Below, piece by piece: positions 44,882 through 55,602 of a stretch of 64,000 nt of DNA. The notes beneath the pieces were generated by a model. That model was given only the letters and a program-made list of their open reading frames with translations, ran no database searches and was not told where the DNA came from. The position numbers and the translations under genes are program-made. Source of the stretch: Staphylococcus simulans (GTDB lineage Bacteria > Bacillota > Bacilli > Staphylococcales > Staphylococcaceae); assembly GCF_002994445.1 (NCBI RefSeq), contig NZ_MRZJ01000007.1, forward strand, positions 1 to 64,000. The letters run 5' to 3'. Position 1 is the first letter of the stretch, and every line of letters starts with the position of its first letter.

Positions 44882-46444
44882 ATGCATCAACAACATAACA
44901 GTGATTATCACATTCCAGGACGTCTGACATTCTTTTCAAAGCAGAAAAAGAATAAGCCGTATAATAAAGGTCAGATGATCGGATTGATTTTGGGACCATT
45001 ATTATTTGCGTTGATTTTAATGTTTGTACATCCAGAAGGCTTGCCGTATCAAGGGGTATTCGTTTTAGCAAGTACCGCATGGATTGCAGTATGGTGGATA
45101 ACAGAAGCGATCCCGATTCCGGCAACCAGTTTAATGCCGCTGGTATTAATGCCGATAGGGCATGTAATGGATCCGGCAGAAGTCACTTCTGAATACGGAA
45201 ACGATATTATTTTCTTATTCCTGGGCGGATTCATTCTTGCGATTGCCATGGAACGTTGGAACTTACATACACGCGTTGCTTTAATTATTATTAATAGTAT
45301 CGGTACAAGTACAGGTAAGATATTATTAGGCTTTATGCTCGCAACCGGCGGTTTATCAATGTTCGTCTCAAATACAGCGGCGGTTATGATTATGATACCT
45401 ATCGGTTTAGCGATTATTTCAGAAGCTAAAGCCTTAAATGATGGCGAACACAGTCAAAATAACTTGTCAAAATTCGAGAAATCATTGGTGCTCGCAATCG
45501 GCTATGCAGGTACTATCGGTGGTATGGGTACTTTAATCGGAACTCCGCCGCTGATTATATTAAAAGGCCAATATAATAGTGCCTTCGGCGAAGAAATCAG
45601 TTTTGCGAAGTGGATGATTATCGGTATAACGACGGTCATTATCTTATTATTCTTAGCTTGGATTTATTTAAGATTCATTGCCTTTAAACAAGATATGAAG
45701 CACCTTCCAGGCGGAGATGATTTAATTAAGACAAAATTAAAAGAGTTAGGCAAAATTAGCTATGAAGAAAAAGTGGTCTTCGCTGTCTTTGCGTTAGCCA
45801 GTATCTTATGGATTGTACGCGAATTTCTACTGAAACAATGGGGACCGACTTCGTTAGTGGAAGATGGGACCATCGCCATGTTCGTTTCTATCTTACTGTT
45901 TATTATTCCGACTAAAAATAACACAAAACATAAACGTATCATTGATTGGGAAGTCGCCAAAGACTTGCCATGGGGCGTATTAATTCTCTTCGGAGGCGGT
46001 TTAGCGTTAGCCAAAGGCATTTCAGAAAGCGGCTTAGCAAAATGGCTGGGTGGACAATTAACTGCTTTAAACGGTGTAAGTCCATTACTTATCGTTATCG
46101 TGATTACGATGTTCGTACTCTTTTTAACCGAAGTAACTTCAAACACAGCTACAGCAACTATGATTCTGCCTATTCTTGCGACATTATCTGTAGCAATCGG
46201 TGTACATCCGCTATTACTTATGGTACCCGCTGCGATGGCCGCAAACTGTGCTTACATGATGCCGGTCGGCACACCGCCGAATGCCATTGTCTTCGGTACA
46301 GGTTTGATTTCTATTAAGAAAATGGCAAGTGTCGGTTTCTGGGTCAACTTAATCAGTGCCATTTTAATCATCTTAGTAGTTTACTTCTTAATGCCTTTAG
46401 CATTAGGCATCGATGTCAGCCAACCGCTTAAACCATTGAAGTAA
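44882..46444 (+). CDS. sdcS: Sodium-dependent dicarboxylate transporter SdcS (DASS family)
   Basis: This 520-residue membrane protein imports succinate, fumarate and malate with sodium. It has about 11 to 14 membrane segments. The duplicated Ser-Asn-Thr motifs are seen at MFVSNTAAVMIMIPIG near residue 157 and EVTSNTATATMILP near 420. The second half has GTPPNAIVFGTG near 466. AAGGGGGG precedes the ATG. A cre site and paired palindromes upstream suggest carbon-source regulation. Confidence 0.92.
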   Translation: MHQQHNSDYHIPGRLTFFSKQKKNKPYNKGQMIGLILGPLLFALILMFVHPEGLPYQGVFVLASTAWIAVWWITEAIPIPATSLMPLVLMPIGHVMDPAEVTSEYGNDIIFLFLGGFILAIAMERWNLHTRVALIIINSIGTSTGKILLGFMLATGGLSMFVSNTAAVMIMIPIGLAIISEAKALNDGEHSQNNLSKFEKSLVLAIGYAGTIGGMGTLIGTPPLIILKGQYNSAFGEEISFAKWMIIGITTVIILLFLAWIYLRFIAFKQDMKHLPGGDDLIKTKLKELGKISYEEKVVFAVFALASILWIVREFLLKQWGPTSLVEDGTIAMFVSILLFIIPTKNNTKHKRIIDWEVAKDLPWGVLILFGGGLALAKGISESGLAKWLGGQLTALNGVSPLLIVIVITMFVLFLTEVTSNTATATMILPILATLSVAIGVHPLLLMVPAAMAANCAYMMPVGTPPNAIVFGTGLISIKKMASVGFWVNLISAILIILVVYFLMPLALGIDVSQPLKPLK

Positions 46445-46501
46445 TAGAAAATGCACTGATACAATATGCATCAACAAAAAAAGACATATAAGTTAAATGA
46501 A

Positions 46502-46537
46502 AAAAGTCAGCCTTATCATCATATAGGGCTGACTTTT
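46502..46537. terminator. Terminator between sdcS and the beta-helix gene
   Basis: AAAAGTCAGCCTTAT with AGGGCTGACTTTT forms a strong stem with T runs on both strands. Confidence 0.83.
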
Positions 46538-46560
46538 GTATGTTATTACATTTTTTTATT

Positions 46561-47673
46561 TTAAGATTTAATGCATAGCTGCTGATGATCGACATTGTGC
46601 ATTTTAATTTGTGCTTTTGTGACTTGGGGTTGGTTGAAGTAAAGGCCGTTAATATCATTTAAAGTAAATGTATGGGTTGGGTCGAAATGATTTTTTGTAA
46701 TGAAAACATCTTGATGCTGCGTATTGAAATAGCCGCGAATGTTAATGGCATCTTTTGTCATTGTACCTTCGAAGCGGTTGTTGATGATATTTAAATCACG
46801 TCCGCCTTGAGCGGTAATACGTTGTCCGGTTTGCACATCAGCGGTATGTTTATCGTCTTTCGTACCTAAGAAGCGGATACCGCCAGCGCAATCTAAGAAA
46901 TGGTTATCTACGATATATAAACCGTCTGCTTTAAAAGGCGTTAAAGCAAAATCTAACGTTTGATGGAAAGTATTGCGATAAATAAAAATATCTTGATAGA
47001 ACTTGTTATGACGTGTCGCATGAGAGCCGACAGCGCGGTTCCAGCTGGTAAACCCAGGTGTATCAGAAGGACCGAAATAACATTCTGAAATCATAACGTG
47101 ACGCGTGATGGTACCGTCTCTTGTTCCGAATTTAGGGAAAGCACCTGGAACTTGAATGTCTAATTGAATGGCTTCTGAAAAGCCGCGATCTCCATTGATA
47201 TCAAGGAATCCTTCAAAACTGCATCTGGTAATAATTAAGTTGTCTACACCGCAAGCATCAATCGCATGTCCGCCGACAACATCTTTGAATCTAATATTAT
47301 ATAAGACCAGGTCGTGTGCATGGCCTAAGCACATTGCAGTGTTATTGTCAGGGATGCGGCTGCCATTCATATCGAATGTACCGCCGATAATTGTAATATT
47401 GCTGTTGCCGTTGTAATGATGATAAAAGCCGTTTCGGATACCGTTTTTCAATAAAGCATCTTTGCCTTGGCGTTTAAGTACAGTATCCTCATGCATAAAC
47501 AACGTAGTGCCTTCATAAATCGTTAATGCACGTTTGATATGGAATTCTCCTTTAGGAATAAAGATAATACTTCCAGGATGTTTTTTTGCAAGATTCAACG
47601 CGTGTTGAAGTGCTTTAGTGTCTTTATGTTTATGCTTGCCTGTAAGTCCGAATTCAGTTGGATGGATGATCAT
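46561..47673 (-). CDS. Right-handed parallel beta-helix protein (pectate lyase/GH28-like fold)
   Basis: This 370-residue protein begins like polysaccharide-active beta-helix proteins (TEFGLTGKHKHKDTKALQHAL, then an IIFIPKGEFHIKRAL strand). It has repeated NITIIGGTFDMNG, DNLIITRCSFEGF and DLNIINNRFEGT coils. There is no signal peptide, so it appears cytosolic or exported by another route. The DD-containing catalytic pair of GH28 is not obvious, so enzymatic function is uncertain. It stands alone, with a weak ribosome site. Confidence 0.75.
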   Translation of the reverse strand: MIIHPTEFGLTGKHKHKDTKALQHALNLAKKHPGSIIFIPKGEFHIKRALTIYEGTTLFMHEDTVLKRQGKDALLKNGIRNGFYHHYNGNSNITIIGGTFDMNGSRIPDNNTAMCLGHAHDLVLYNIRFKDVVGGHAIDACGVDNLIITRCSFEGFLDINGDRGFSEAIQLDIQVPGAFPKFGTRDGTITRHVMISECYFGPSDTPGFTSWNRAVGSHATRHNKFYQDIFIYRNTFHQTLDFALTPFKADGLYIVDNHFLDCAGGIRFLGTKDDKHTADVQTGQRITAQGGRDLNIINNRFEGTMTKDAINIRGYFNTQHQDVFITKNHFDPTHTFTLNDINGLYFNQPQVTKAQIKMHNVDHQQLCIKS

Positions 47674-47795
47674 GATTTTGACCTGCTTTCTTAAGATTCT
47701 TTTTGATTGAGTGAAAGGGTAGTCGCTCGATAATTTGCGTGAAGTAGGTTATTCTATTAATTAACAAGATATCACAAAATTGGGGGTAACGCATT

Positions 47796-48347
47796 ATGGC
47801 CAATAAAGCCTTGATTGTTGTAGATTATTCATATGACTTTGTAGCACCGGATGGTAAATTGACATGCGGTGAACCAGGTCAAGCGATTGATGGATTTATC
47901 GCAGAAAGAATGCAAGCGTATGATAAAGAAGGGGACGCAGTCTTTGTCATGATGGACTTGCATTATGAAGATGACCCGTATCATCCAGAAAGCAAATTAT
48001 TCCCGCCGCACAATATCGAAGGGACATCAGGAAGGGATTTATACGGTAAAGTAAAAGAAGTTTATGCTGACATTAAAGACCATGAACATGTCCATTATTT
48101 AGACAAACGCCGTTATGATTCATTCTTTGGTACGCCTTTAGATAGTTTATTGCGCGAACGCGGCATCACTGAAATTGAAATTGTCGGTGTATGTACGGAT
48201 ATTTGTGTATTGCATACTGCAATTTCCGGTTATAATAAAGGATACACGATTACTATTCCGACTAAAGGTGTAGCATCCTTTAATCAGGAAGGACATACTT
48301 TTGCGCTAGAACATTTTAAAAATGTCTTAGGTGCGAAGGTAGAATAA
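47796..48347 (+). CDS. pncA: Isochorismatase-fold cysteine hydrolase, probable nicotinamidase
   Basis: This 183-residue protein has the catalytic set of the family: Asp9 in IVVDYSYDF, a lysine near 108 in HYLDKRRYDSF, and the cysteine in VGVCTDICVLHTA near residue 135. Nicotinamidases convert nicotinamide to nicotinate, which PncB (53236-54705) then uses. The second NAD-salvage genes lie 5 kb away, which supports the call. Other amidases share the fold. GGGGG precedes the ATG. Confidence 0.82.
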   Translation: MANKALIVVDYSYDFVAPDGKLTCGEPGQAIDGFIAERMQAYDKEGDAVFVMMDLHYEDDPYHPESKLFPPHNIEGTSGRDLYGKVKEVYADIKDHEHVHYLDKRRYDSFFGTPLDSLLRERGITEIEIVGVCTDICVLHTAISGYNKGYTITIPTKGVASFNQEGHTFALEHFKNVLGAKVE

Positions 48348-48422
48348 CAGTTAAGAATCGTGATAAAATAGTATTAATTAGATATGAATTACAATAATTA
48401 ACGACAAGGAGTGTCTCAGGAC

Positions 48423-49349
48423 ATGGAAAGTACTTACATTTTCGGGCATAAAAGTCCAGATACAGACGCAATCAACTCAGCATTAATCATGGCTGAATTC
48501 GAAAGATTAAATGGAAACGAATCAGCAAAAGCTTACCGTTTAGGTGAAGTAGGCGCTGAAACACAATATGCTTTAGATTATTTCAAAGCAGAAGCACCAG
48601 AATTATTATCTGATGACTTAACAGGTAAAGACGTTATTTTAGTCGACCATAACGAATTCCAGCAAAGTGCTGATTCAATCGAAGGCGCAACTATCCTTCA
48701 CGTAGTGGATCACCACAGAATTGCGAACTTCCACACAGCAGGTCCATTATACTATCGTGCTGAACCGCTAGGCTGCACAGCAACAATTCTTTATAAAATG
48801 TTCAAAGAAAAAGACTTTGAAATCAAACCGCAAATTGCTGGTTTAATGTTATCTGCGATTATTTCAGACAGCTTATTATTCAAATCACCGACTTGCACAG
48901 AGCAAGATAAAAAAGCTGCAGAAACATTAGCGAAAATCGCTGATGTCGATGCACAAGAATATGGTTTGGAAATGTTGAAAGCAGGTGCTTCAACAGTTAA
49001 TAAATCTGCAGTTGAAATCATCAATGCGGATGCTAAATCATTCAATATGGGCGACTACACAGTACGTATCGGCCAAGTGAACACAGTTGACTTAAACGAA
49101 ATTTTAGGCCGTCAAGCTGAATTAGAACAAGCGATTACTGAAACATTAAGCAATGCGGAATATGACATTTTCGTATTAGTTGCGACAGATATCTTAAACA
49201 GTGACTCAACAATCTTAGTACTTGGTAAAGACAAAGATAAAATTGCGAAAGCATTTGGTGTGGAATTAGATAATAACACTGCATTCTTGCCAGGTGTTGT
49301 ATCTCGTAAGAAACAAATTGTTCCGCCAATCACTAACGAATTATCATAA
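48423..49349 (+). CDS. ppaC: Manganese-dependent inorganic pyrophosphatase
   Basis: This 308-residue family II pyrophosphatase has DHH-type metal motifs HKSPDTDAI near residue 8, VDHNEF near 75 and VVDHHR near 95. The C-terminal substrate motif is VVSRKKQ. I chose the ATG at 48423 because the upstream GTG at 48411 overlaps the AAGGAG ribosome site. It hydrolyses pyrophosphate in the cytosol. It is a single gene with a long hairpin terminator downstream. Confidence 0.95.
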   Translation: MESTYIFGHKSPDTDAINSALIMAEFERLNGNESAKAYRLGEVGAETQYALDYFKAEAPELLSDDLTGKDVILVDHNEFQQSADSIEGATILHVVDHHRIANFHTAGPLYYRAEPLGCTATILYKMFKEKDFEIKPQIAGLMLSAIISDSLLFKSPTCTEQDKKAAETLAKIADVDAQEYGLEMLKAGASTVNKSAVEIINADAKSFNMGDYTVRIGQVNTVDLNEILGRQAELEQAITETLSNAEYDIFVLVATDILNSDSTILVLGKDKDKIAKAFGVELDNNTAFLPGVVSRKKQIVPPITNELS

Positions 49350-49383
49350 GCGTCAATAATATAATCGAATAACTCGAAATTTT

Positions 49384-49460
49384 AACTGGAATGGATTAAG
49401 ATGATAGGAATGATAACGTTCATTTTTATCATCTCCCGTTTTCCAGTTTTATTATTTTTT
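49384..49460 (+). terminator. ppaC terminator with long stem
   Basis: AACTGGAA (49384-49391) pairs with TTCCAGTT (49441-49448), and an inner stem GATGATA with TATCATC adds to it. A T-rich tract follows. Confidence 0.75.
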
Positions 49461-49570
49461 CTCACATATGTATAATATAAAAGGTATAGAAATGCATGAT
49501 TACATTATAAATTTGCGAATCAGGGTAAATGAGTTATAAGCAGTTGAATGCGAAAGGAGTTTGAAGTGTA

Positions 49571-50947
49571 TTGAAAACCATCGAAGAAAAATTCAATGAT
49601 TGCCAAAGTTATTATCGTACACAAATCACTAAAGATATTAAATATCGCAGAAAACAGTTAAAGTCGCTTAAACGGGCAATCATTCAATATGAAAATCAAA
49701 TTTTAGCTGCCTTGCATTTAGACTTAGGTAAAAATAAAGTGGAAGCTTATGCGACAGAAATCGGAATGGTACTGAAGAGTATCAATACGGCACGCAAAGA
49801 TATACATAAATGGGCAAAGACAAAACAAGTCAATACGCCGTTATATCTCTTTCCATCTAAAAGCTATATCAAAAAAGAACCGCTTGGGACAGTATTGATT
49901 ATCGGGCCTTTCAATTATCCGGTACAGCTTGTTTTCGAACCTTTAATCGGTGCAATCGCCGCTGGGAACACAGCCATTGTCAAACCTTCTGAACTGACAC
50001 CGAATGTCGCTTCTGTCATCAGCAAAATCATAGAAGAAGCGTTCGAGTCCGCTTATGTGACAACAGTAGAAGGCGGTGTAGAAGAGACGCAAAGCTTATT
50101 GCAACACCGTTTTGATCATATCTTCTTTACGGGCAGTGAACGCGTAGGGCGTATTGTCTATGAAGCCGCAAGCCGCCATTTAACACCAGTGACTTTAGAG
50201 CTTGGAGGCAAGTCTCCGGTAATTATTGATGAAACAGCGAATTTAAAAGTAGCGAGCGAACGGGTGGCTTTAGGTAAGTTTATCAATGCAGGCCAAACGT
50301 GTGTAGCACCTGATTATGTACTCATCCATGAATCAGTACAAGATGAATTCATCAAAGCTTTGCAAGGTACGATTAATGAATTTTACGGCAAAGAGCCTGA
50401 TAAGAGCTCGGATTACGGGCGTATTGTCAATGCACGTCATTTTGACAGACTTCAAGCACTGATTGATGATAATCAAGATCAAATTGTAATCGGCGGTCAA
50501 ACACATGCACCTTCACGCTATATTGCGCCGACGATTATAAAAGATGTTCATGCAGATAACCCGACGATGCAAGAAGAAATTTTCGGGCCGATTTTGCCGC
50601 TGTTGACGTATCAAACATTTGATGAAGCGGTAGAATTTATTCAAGCTCGAAAACGTCCGTTATCGCTATATTTGTTCAGTGAAGATGAAAACAATACAGA
50701 TCGTGTACTGAATGAACTTTCATTCGGGGGCGGTGCGATTAACGATACATTAATGCATCTTGCAAATCCAAATCTGCCGTTTGGCGGTGTAGGTGCTTCA
50801 GGTTTCGGCAAATACCATGGCAAGTATTCATTCTATACATTTACACATGAGAAATCGTATATTTACAAAACAACACGATTAGAATCTGGACTTGTATTCC
50901 CGCCATATAAAGGGAAATTCTCTTACATTAAAAACTTATTTAAATAA
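49571..50947 (+). CDS. NAD(P)-dependent aldehyde dehydrogenase
   Basis: This 458-residue ALDH superfamily member has the general base Glu in TLELGGKSPV near residue 210 and the catalytic Cys in FINAGQTCVAPDY near 245. NDTLMHLANPNLPFGGVGASGFGKYHG near the C-terminus marks the subfamily of fatty or long-chain aldehyde dehydrogenases (AldH3-like), and its C-terminal tail is hydrophobic. It starts with TTG at 49571 after AAAGGAG. The substrate is unknown. Confidence 0.86.
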   Translation: MKTIEEKFNDCQSYYRTQITKDIKYRRKQLKSLKRAIIQYENQILAALHLDLGKNKVEAYATEIGMVLKSINTARKDIHKWAKTKQVNTPLYLFPSKSYIKKEPLGTVLIIGPFNYPVQLVFEPLIGAIAAGNTAIVKPSELTPNVASVISKIIEEAFESAYVTTVEGGVEETQSLLQHRFDHIFFTGSERVGRIVYEAASRHLTPVTLELGGKSPVIIDETANLKVASERVALGKFINAGQTCVAPDYVLIHESVQDEFIKALQGTINEFYGKEPDKSSDYGRIVNARHFDRLQALIDDNQDQIVIGGQTHAPSRYIAPTIIKDVHADNPTMQEEIFGPILPLLTYQTFDEAVEFIQARKRPLSLYLFSEDENNTDRVLNELSFGGGAINDTLMHLANPNLPFGGVGASGFGKYHGKYSFYTFTHEKSYIYKTTRLESGLVFPPYKGKFSYIKNLFK

Positions 50948-51004
50948 GGTACTGAACTGGTAGGAAACAGACAATTTAAAGAATAGAGCAATCATCGTAT
51001 ATAA

Positions 51005-51054
51005 AAAGCAGCAAGGCAAAGACGTGTATCAAAAGGTCTCAGCCTTGCTGCTTT
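51005..51054. terminator. Bidirectional terminator between the aldehyde dehydrogenase gene and pheA
   Basis: A perfect 13-bp stem (51005-51017 with 51042-51054) separates converging genes, with T runs on both strands. Confidence 0.87.
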
Positions 51055-51061
51055 GTTTGTA

Positions 51062-51871
51062 TTAATCTTCGATTTGTTTGACAAATGAACCGATAATTTT
51101 AACTTGATAATCTAACGTTTCAAGAATTTTAATGACTTTGTCCAGTTCAGAATCTAAAGATGCATCGGCTTGAACGAAGAAGCGGTACATACCTAATTGT
51201 GTTTTTAATGGTCGTGATTCAATCCAAGATAAGTTGATATTGAAAATAGAAAATGTATTGAGAATATTCGCGAGCAAACCTGCTTTATCGTATTTCGGTG
51301 TAATCATCAGCATCGTGTCTGTGGCGTTGTCAGACAGTGTTAAACGATTCCCGATAACGAGGAAACGTGTCACATTATGCGGAAAGTCCTCAATATTTTC
51401 TTCAATCGTTTCATACGTTTGTGTTTCATTGATTCCCATGGGTGCGATTGCGCCTGTATGTGCGTCGATATAGTCTAAACTTTGTACAGTACTTTCAGAA
51501 TAGCCGATACTGAATTGGTGCTGCTGGATAAAACGACTGGTCTGACTGATCGCAGGTGCGATAGAATAGACCGTTTGAATCTCTTCTGTTTTTGTGCCCG
51601 GCAAGGCATACAGACCAAAATGAATGTTGAGATGGATTTCGCCGATAGCATAAATATTTTGATGGGCTAAACCATCTGCAATGATATTGATGGTACCTTC
51701 GATAGAATTTTCAATCGGTACAATACCAACACTGTCAGAGTCGTTTTGAACAGCTTGTACGACTTCGTACAAATTGGATTTCGGCTGATAATGGATTTGG
51801 TCTTCTGAAAGGTATTGTTTAGATGCTAAATAAGAGAACGTTCCCCTTGGACCTAAATAATATAAATTCAT
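51062..51871 (-). CDS. pheA: Prephenate dehydratase
   Basis: This 269-residue enzyme forms phenylpyruvate in phenylalanine synthesis. The catalytic domain begins YLGPRGTFSYLA and contains GIVPIENSIEGTI near residue 50 and TRFLVIGN near 168. A C-terminal ACT domain (about 185-265) with IESRPLK binds phenylalanine. I chose the ATG at 51871, nine bases after GGGG; an ATG six bases earlier is too close. It follows nos at 29 bases. A nos-pheA transcript is known in staphylococci. Confidence 0.93.
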   Translation of the reverse strand: MNLYYLGPRGTFSYLASKQYLSEDQIHYQPKSNLYEVVQAVQNDSDSVGIVPIENSIEGTINIIADGLAHQNIYAIGEIHLNIHFGLYALPGTKTEEIQTVYSIAPAISQTSRFIQQHQFSIGYSESTVQSLDYIDAHTGAIAPMGINETQTYETIEENIEDFPHNVTRFLVIGNRLTLSDNATDTMLMITPKYDKAGLLANILNTFSIFNINLSWIESRPLKTQLGMYRFFVQADASLDSELDKVIKILETLDYQVKIIGSFVKQIED

Positions 51872-51900
51872 GTGCATTTCCCCTTTGAAGCAAGGTGCAA

Positions 51901-52980
51901 TTAATGGAAAGGACAGCCAGTACTTTCAGCTTTCTTCTTGTAGAAGAAGTTCGGTTCTTTCATCACATTTTTGTATCCGTGATGATAGTTGGATACAAGG
52001 GTAGGTGATAATGAAGGTACGAGCCATGACCATTTGCCTGTGACCTCACGATTTGCTTGTGCTTCATTACGTTCAAAGTGTTCGAATTGTTTTGCGGCCG
52101 TCAGATGATCGACAATCGATGCACCGGCCTTTTTGAATGAATGGTAGACAGCATCATTCAACTCTACCATCACACGATCTTTATTGAATGAAGTATTCTT
52201 AAGTGTATCAAATTCGAACGCTTCTGCAACTTTTTCTAACAAATTGTAGCGATACGTATCTGTAAAGTTGCGGACCGCAATCTCATTGACCATATACCAG
52301 CCGTTGAATGGAATTGTCGGATAAGTAATTCCGCCGATTTTCAAATCCATATTAGAAATAATCGGCACAGCATACCATTTAAGACCGAGGTCTTTAAGTT
52401 TTGGATAGCTGCGGTGTTCAATCGGCACTTCAAAGACAAGGGATTCAGGCAGTTCATGCATCCGTGGATGCTGCTCGCCGGGCAGCTGATAAATCAAAGG
52501 AAGGACGTCGAAGTCTGTGCCTTTGCCTTCCCAGCCCATATGTTGTGCGAGCTGTGTCATAGTTCTTTCAGCCGGGTCTCCTGCATTTTCATAACCTGCA
52601 TAGCGAATCAGCTGATTATTATAAATAATCGGAGGATTATCATCTTCTGGTGCGAAGATTGTAATGTAAGATTGGATTTTGCCGTGGTTCGTTGCTTCGG
52701 CCAAATGCTTATGAATGGCATCGATAAATCCATCGTTGTCTTTAACATCTCGTGCATCTTGTACAATCAGAGTTTCCCAAAATAAACGTCCGATACAGCG
52801 GTTGGAGTTGCGCCAAGCCATACGGGCACCGTAAGTAAGCTCTTCTGAAGTATGACGGTATGTCCCTGTTTGATTGATTTGATTTTGAATGTCATCCAAG
52901 CGCTGTTTGATTGCTGTTTCATCATAACCAAGTTCTCGATACATTGTGTGAATAAATTCAGTTGCTTTCTCTATTAACAT
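51901..52980 (-). CDS. nos: Nitric oxide synthase oxygenase
   Basis: This 359-residue bacterial NOS oxygenase domain makes nitric oxide from arginine and needs outside reductases, because it has no reductase domain. The haem-thiolate cysteine is in [11 protein letters not shown] near residue 62. The substrate glutamate is in the [15 protein letters not shown] region near 245. The C-terminus (STGCPFH) is typical. The ATG at 52980 follows GAGGTG; the open frame upstream of it is not homologous to NOS. It is the first gene of nos-pheA. Confidence 0.96.
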   Translation of the reverse strand: MLIEKATEFIHTMYRELGYDETAIKQRLDDIQNQINQTGTYRHTSEELTYGARMAWRNSNRCIGRLFWETLIVQDARDVKDNDGFIDAIHKHLAEATNHGKIQSYITIFAPEDDNPPIIYNNQLIRYAGYENAGDPAERTMTQLAQHMGWEGKGTDFDVLPLIYQLPGEQHPRMHELPESLVFEVPIEHRSYPKLKDLGLKWYAVPIISNMDLKIGGITYPTIPFNGWYMVNEIAVRNFTDTYRYNLLEKVAEAFEFDTLKNTSFNKDRVMVELNDAVYHSFKKAGASIVDHLTAAKQFEHFERNEAQANREVTGKWSWLVPSLSPTLVSNYHHGYKNVMKEPNFFYKKKAESTGCPFH

Positions 52981-53082
52981 TTTCTTCACCTCATCTTTAT
53001 TATAGAAGTTATCAGGGAAAACCCCTAGTGAAGATACAACAGACTGCTTGAAGAAATATAAAAATCTGACAAAATTCTTACA

Positions 53083-53111
53083 TTGACGAAAAAAGTATTT
53101 ACAAATATAAT
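53083..53111 (+). promoter_or_regulatory. Promoter of pncB-nadE
   Basis: TTGACG (53083-53088) and a perfect TATAAT (53106-53111) are separated by 17 bases, about 120 bases before pncB. The leader contains GCAGC and GCTGC repeats that can pair around an AT-rich loop. Confidence 0.7.
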
Positions 53112-53235
53112 TTGTTAAATTCAAATTGGGGAAAACAAGAGAGGCGCTATGCAGCATTTGACTATAATCCGTATTATATAAAAGGCTGCTAGAATGTGAT
53201 AAACTAAACAAAAAAGGTTGATTGGGGAGAAAATT

Positions 53236-54705
53236 ATGTATCAATTTAAAGATGACAGCTTAATGCTTCATAATGACTTATACCAAATTAACATGGCTGA
53301 AAGTTATTGGTATGATAACGTCCACGAAAGAAAGGCAGTCTTTGATTTGTATTTCCGCAAGATGCCATTTGACAGTGGTTACGCTGTGTTCAATGGATTA
53401 CGCAGAATCATTCAATTTATCGAAAACTTCCATTTTACAGAAACGGATTTAGAATACTTAAAATCAATCGGATATCAAGATGATTTCATCAATTATTTGA
53501 AAGAATTGAGATTTACAGGCAGTATCCGTGCAATGGAAGAAGGCGAGGTCTGCTTTAATAATGAGCCGCTTCTCAGAGTGGAAGCACCATTGATTCAAGC
53601 ACAGCTGATTGAAACAATTTTATTAAATATTGTGAACTTCCATACACTGATCGCGACAAAAGCCAGCCGTATTAAGCAAGTTGCTCCGAATGATATTTTA
53701 ATGGAATTCGGAACAAGACGTGCTCAAGAAGAAGATGCGGCATTATGGGGTGCACGTGCAGCCATTATCGGTGGCTTCAACTCTACAAGTAATGTCAGAG
53801 CCGGCAAGTTATTCGGTATTCCGGTATCAGGTACACATGCCCATGCATTTGTACAAACATATGGAGATGAATATGTAGCATTTAAAAAATATGCGGAACG
53901 TCATAAAGATTGTGTCTTCTTAGTCGATACTTTCCACACATTGAAATCAGGCGTGCCGAGTGCGATTAAAGTCGCTAAAGAATTAGGAGATAAAATCAAC
54001 TTCATCGGCATTCGTTTAGATTCAGGCGATATTGCTTACTTATCTAAAGAAGCACGCAAGATGTTGGATGAAGCGGGCTTCACAGACGCTAAAATCATTG
54101 CATCTAACGACTTGGATGAACAAACGATTATGAGCTTGAAAGCACAAGGTGCTAAAGTGGATTCATGGGGTATCGGTACGAAATTGATTACAGGCAACGA
54201 TCAACCTGCTTTAGGTGCAGTATATAAATTAGTCGCGATCGAAGATGAAAACGGCGATTATCAAGACCGTATCAAATTATCTAATAATGCGGAAAAAGTA
54301 ACGACACCAGGCAAGAAAAATGTTTACCGTATTATTAATAAAGCAACAGGTAAAGCAGAAGGGGATTATATTACATTAGCGAATGAAGACCCTTATGCAG
54401 AACAACCGTTGAAATTGTTCCACCCTGTACACACGTATAAAAGCAAAAAAATAAAATCGTTTGATGCGATTGATTTGCATAAAGATATTTATACAGAAGG
54501 TAAGTTAGTCTATGATTTGCCTGATGAAAAAACAGCACAAGAATTCTTGCAAACCAATCTTGAACATCTATGGGAAGAAAATAAACGTTTCTTAAACCCT
54601 CAAGAATATCCAGTCGACTTAAGCAAAGCTTGCTGGGAAAACAAACAGCAAAAAATCTTTGAAGTAGCAGAAGATGTGAAAGAAATGGAGGAACGACATG
54701 AGTAA
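53236..54705 (+). CDS. pncB: Nicotinate phosphoribosyltransferase
   Basis: This 489-residue enzyme makes nicotinate mononucleotide from nicotinate and PRPP in NAD salvage. MEFGTRRAQ near residue 155 and VSGTHAHAF near 198 (with the phospho-accepting His region) are family motifs. The [12 protein letters not shown] stretch near 257 binds phosphoribosyl. I chose the ATG at 53236, six bases after GGGGAG. It overlaps nadE by eight bases, so the two are coupled. Confidence 0.95.
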   Translation: MYQFKDDSLMLHNDLYQINMAESYWYDNVHERKAVFDLYFRKMPFDSGYAVFNGLRRIIQFIENFHFTETDLEYLKSIGYQDDFINYLKELRFTGSIRAMEEGEVCFNNEPLLRVEAPLIQAQLIETILLNIVNFHTLIATKASRIKQVAPNDILMEFGTRRAQEEDAALWGARAAIIGGFNSTSNVRAGKLFGIPVSGTHAHAFVQTYGDEYVAFKKYAERHKDCVFLVDTFHTLKSGVPSAIKVAKELGDKINFIGIRLDSGDIAYLSKEARKMLDEAGFTDAKIIASNDLDEQTIMSLKAQGAKVDSWGIGTKLITGNDQPALGAVYKLVAIEDENGDYQDRIKLSNNAEKVTTPGKKNVYRIINKATGKAEGDYITLANEDPYAEQPLKLFHPVHTYKSKKIKSFDAIDLHKDIYTEGKLVYDLPDEKTAQEFLQTNLEHLWEENKRFLNPQEYPVDLSKACWENKQQKIFEVAEDVKEMEERHE

Positions 54706-55543
54706 TGAATTGCAGGAGATAATCCTTAACGAAATGAAAGTCAAACAGTCTATAGACAGTCAGCAAGAAGTGCATGAGATTGTGCAATTTATTAAACGTT
54801 ATGTTCAAAGCCATAGTTTTATCCAATCTTTAGTGTTAGGAATTTCAGGCGGACAAGATTCGACTTTAGCAGGACGTTTATGCCAACTTACGGTAGAAGC
54901 TTTGCGTGCTGAAGACAGATCAGTTAAATTTATCGCAGTGAAATTACCGTATGGTGTACAAAGAGATGCGGATGAAGTAGAAGATGCATTGAACTTCATT
55001 CAACCGGATGAAACAGTGACAGTCAATATCAAACCTGCTGTAGATGCAAGTGTCAAAGCATTGAAAGAAGCGGGTATTACGTTGACTGATTTCCAACGCG
55101 GCAATGAAAAAGCACGCGAGCGTATGAAAGTACAATTTGCGATTGCGGCTAACCAAAGCGGTATAGTTGTCGGTACAGATCATTCTGCAGAAAACATTAC
55201 AGGTTTCTTTACAAAGTATGGCGACGGTGCTGCAGATATTGCGCCTTTATTCGGTTTGAATAAACGTCAAGGCCGTCAATTATTAGAATATCTCGGTGCA
55301 CCGAAACATCTTTATGAAAAAGTACCGACTGCTGATTTAGAAGACGATAAACCGCAATTGCCGGATGAAGAAGCTTTAGGTGTCACATATCAAGCCATCG
55401 ATGATTATTTAGAAGGCAAACCGGTATCAGAAGCAGATCAAAAAGTAATAGAAAACCACTATTTGAAAAATGCACATAAGCGTGAATTAGCATATACACG
55501 CTACACTTGGCCGAAAGTTGAAAATGATTCAGAAAAAGAGTGA
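54698..55543 (+). CDS. nadE: NH3-dependent NAD synthetase
   Basis: This 281-residue enzyme converts deamido-NAD to NAD with ammonia. The ATP pyrophosphatase loop [13 protein letters not shown] is near residue 47. [23 protein letters not shown] near 158 and NKRQGRQLL are family motifs. There is no glutaminase domain, so it uses free ammonia. It follows pncB with an eight-base overlap, giving the last two steps of NAD salvage together. Confidence 0.96.
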   Translation: MSNELQEIILNEMKVKQSIDSQQEVHEIVQFIKRYVQSHSFIQSLVLGISGGQDSTLAGRLCQLTVEALRAEDRSVKFIAVKLPYGVQRDADEVEDALNFIQPDETVTVNIKPAVDASVKALKEAGITLTDFQRGNEKARERMKVQFAIAANQSGIVVGTDHSAENITGFFTKYGDGAADIAPLFGLNKRQGRQLLEYLGAPKHLYEKVPTADLEDDKPQLPDEEALGVTYQAIDDYLEGKPVSEADQKVIENHYLKNAHKRELAYTRYTWPKVENDSEKE

Positions 55544-55602
55544 CAAAATAGAACGCGACTGATAAAATAGGCTAGATTTCAATAAGAAAAGAGGTATGTA
55601 TT

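Noticed and set aside
52981..53244. 87-residue N-terminal extension of Nos
   Set aside because: The extension has no NOS similarity, and a good ribosome site precedes the ATG at 52980.
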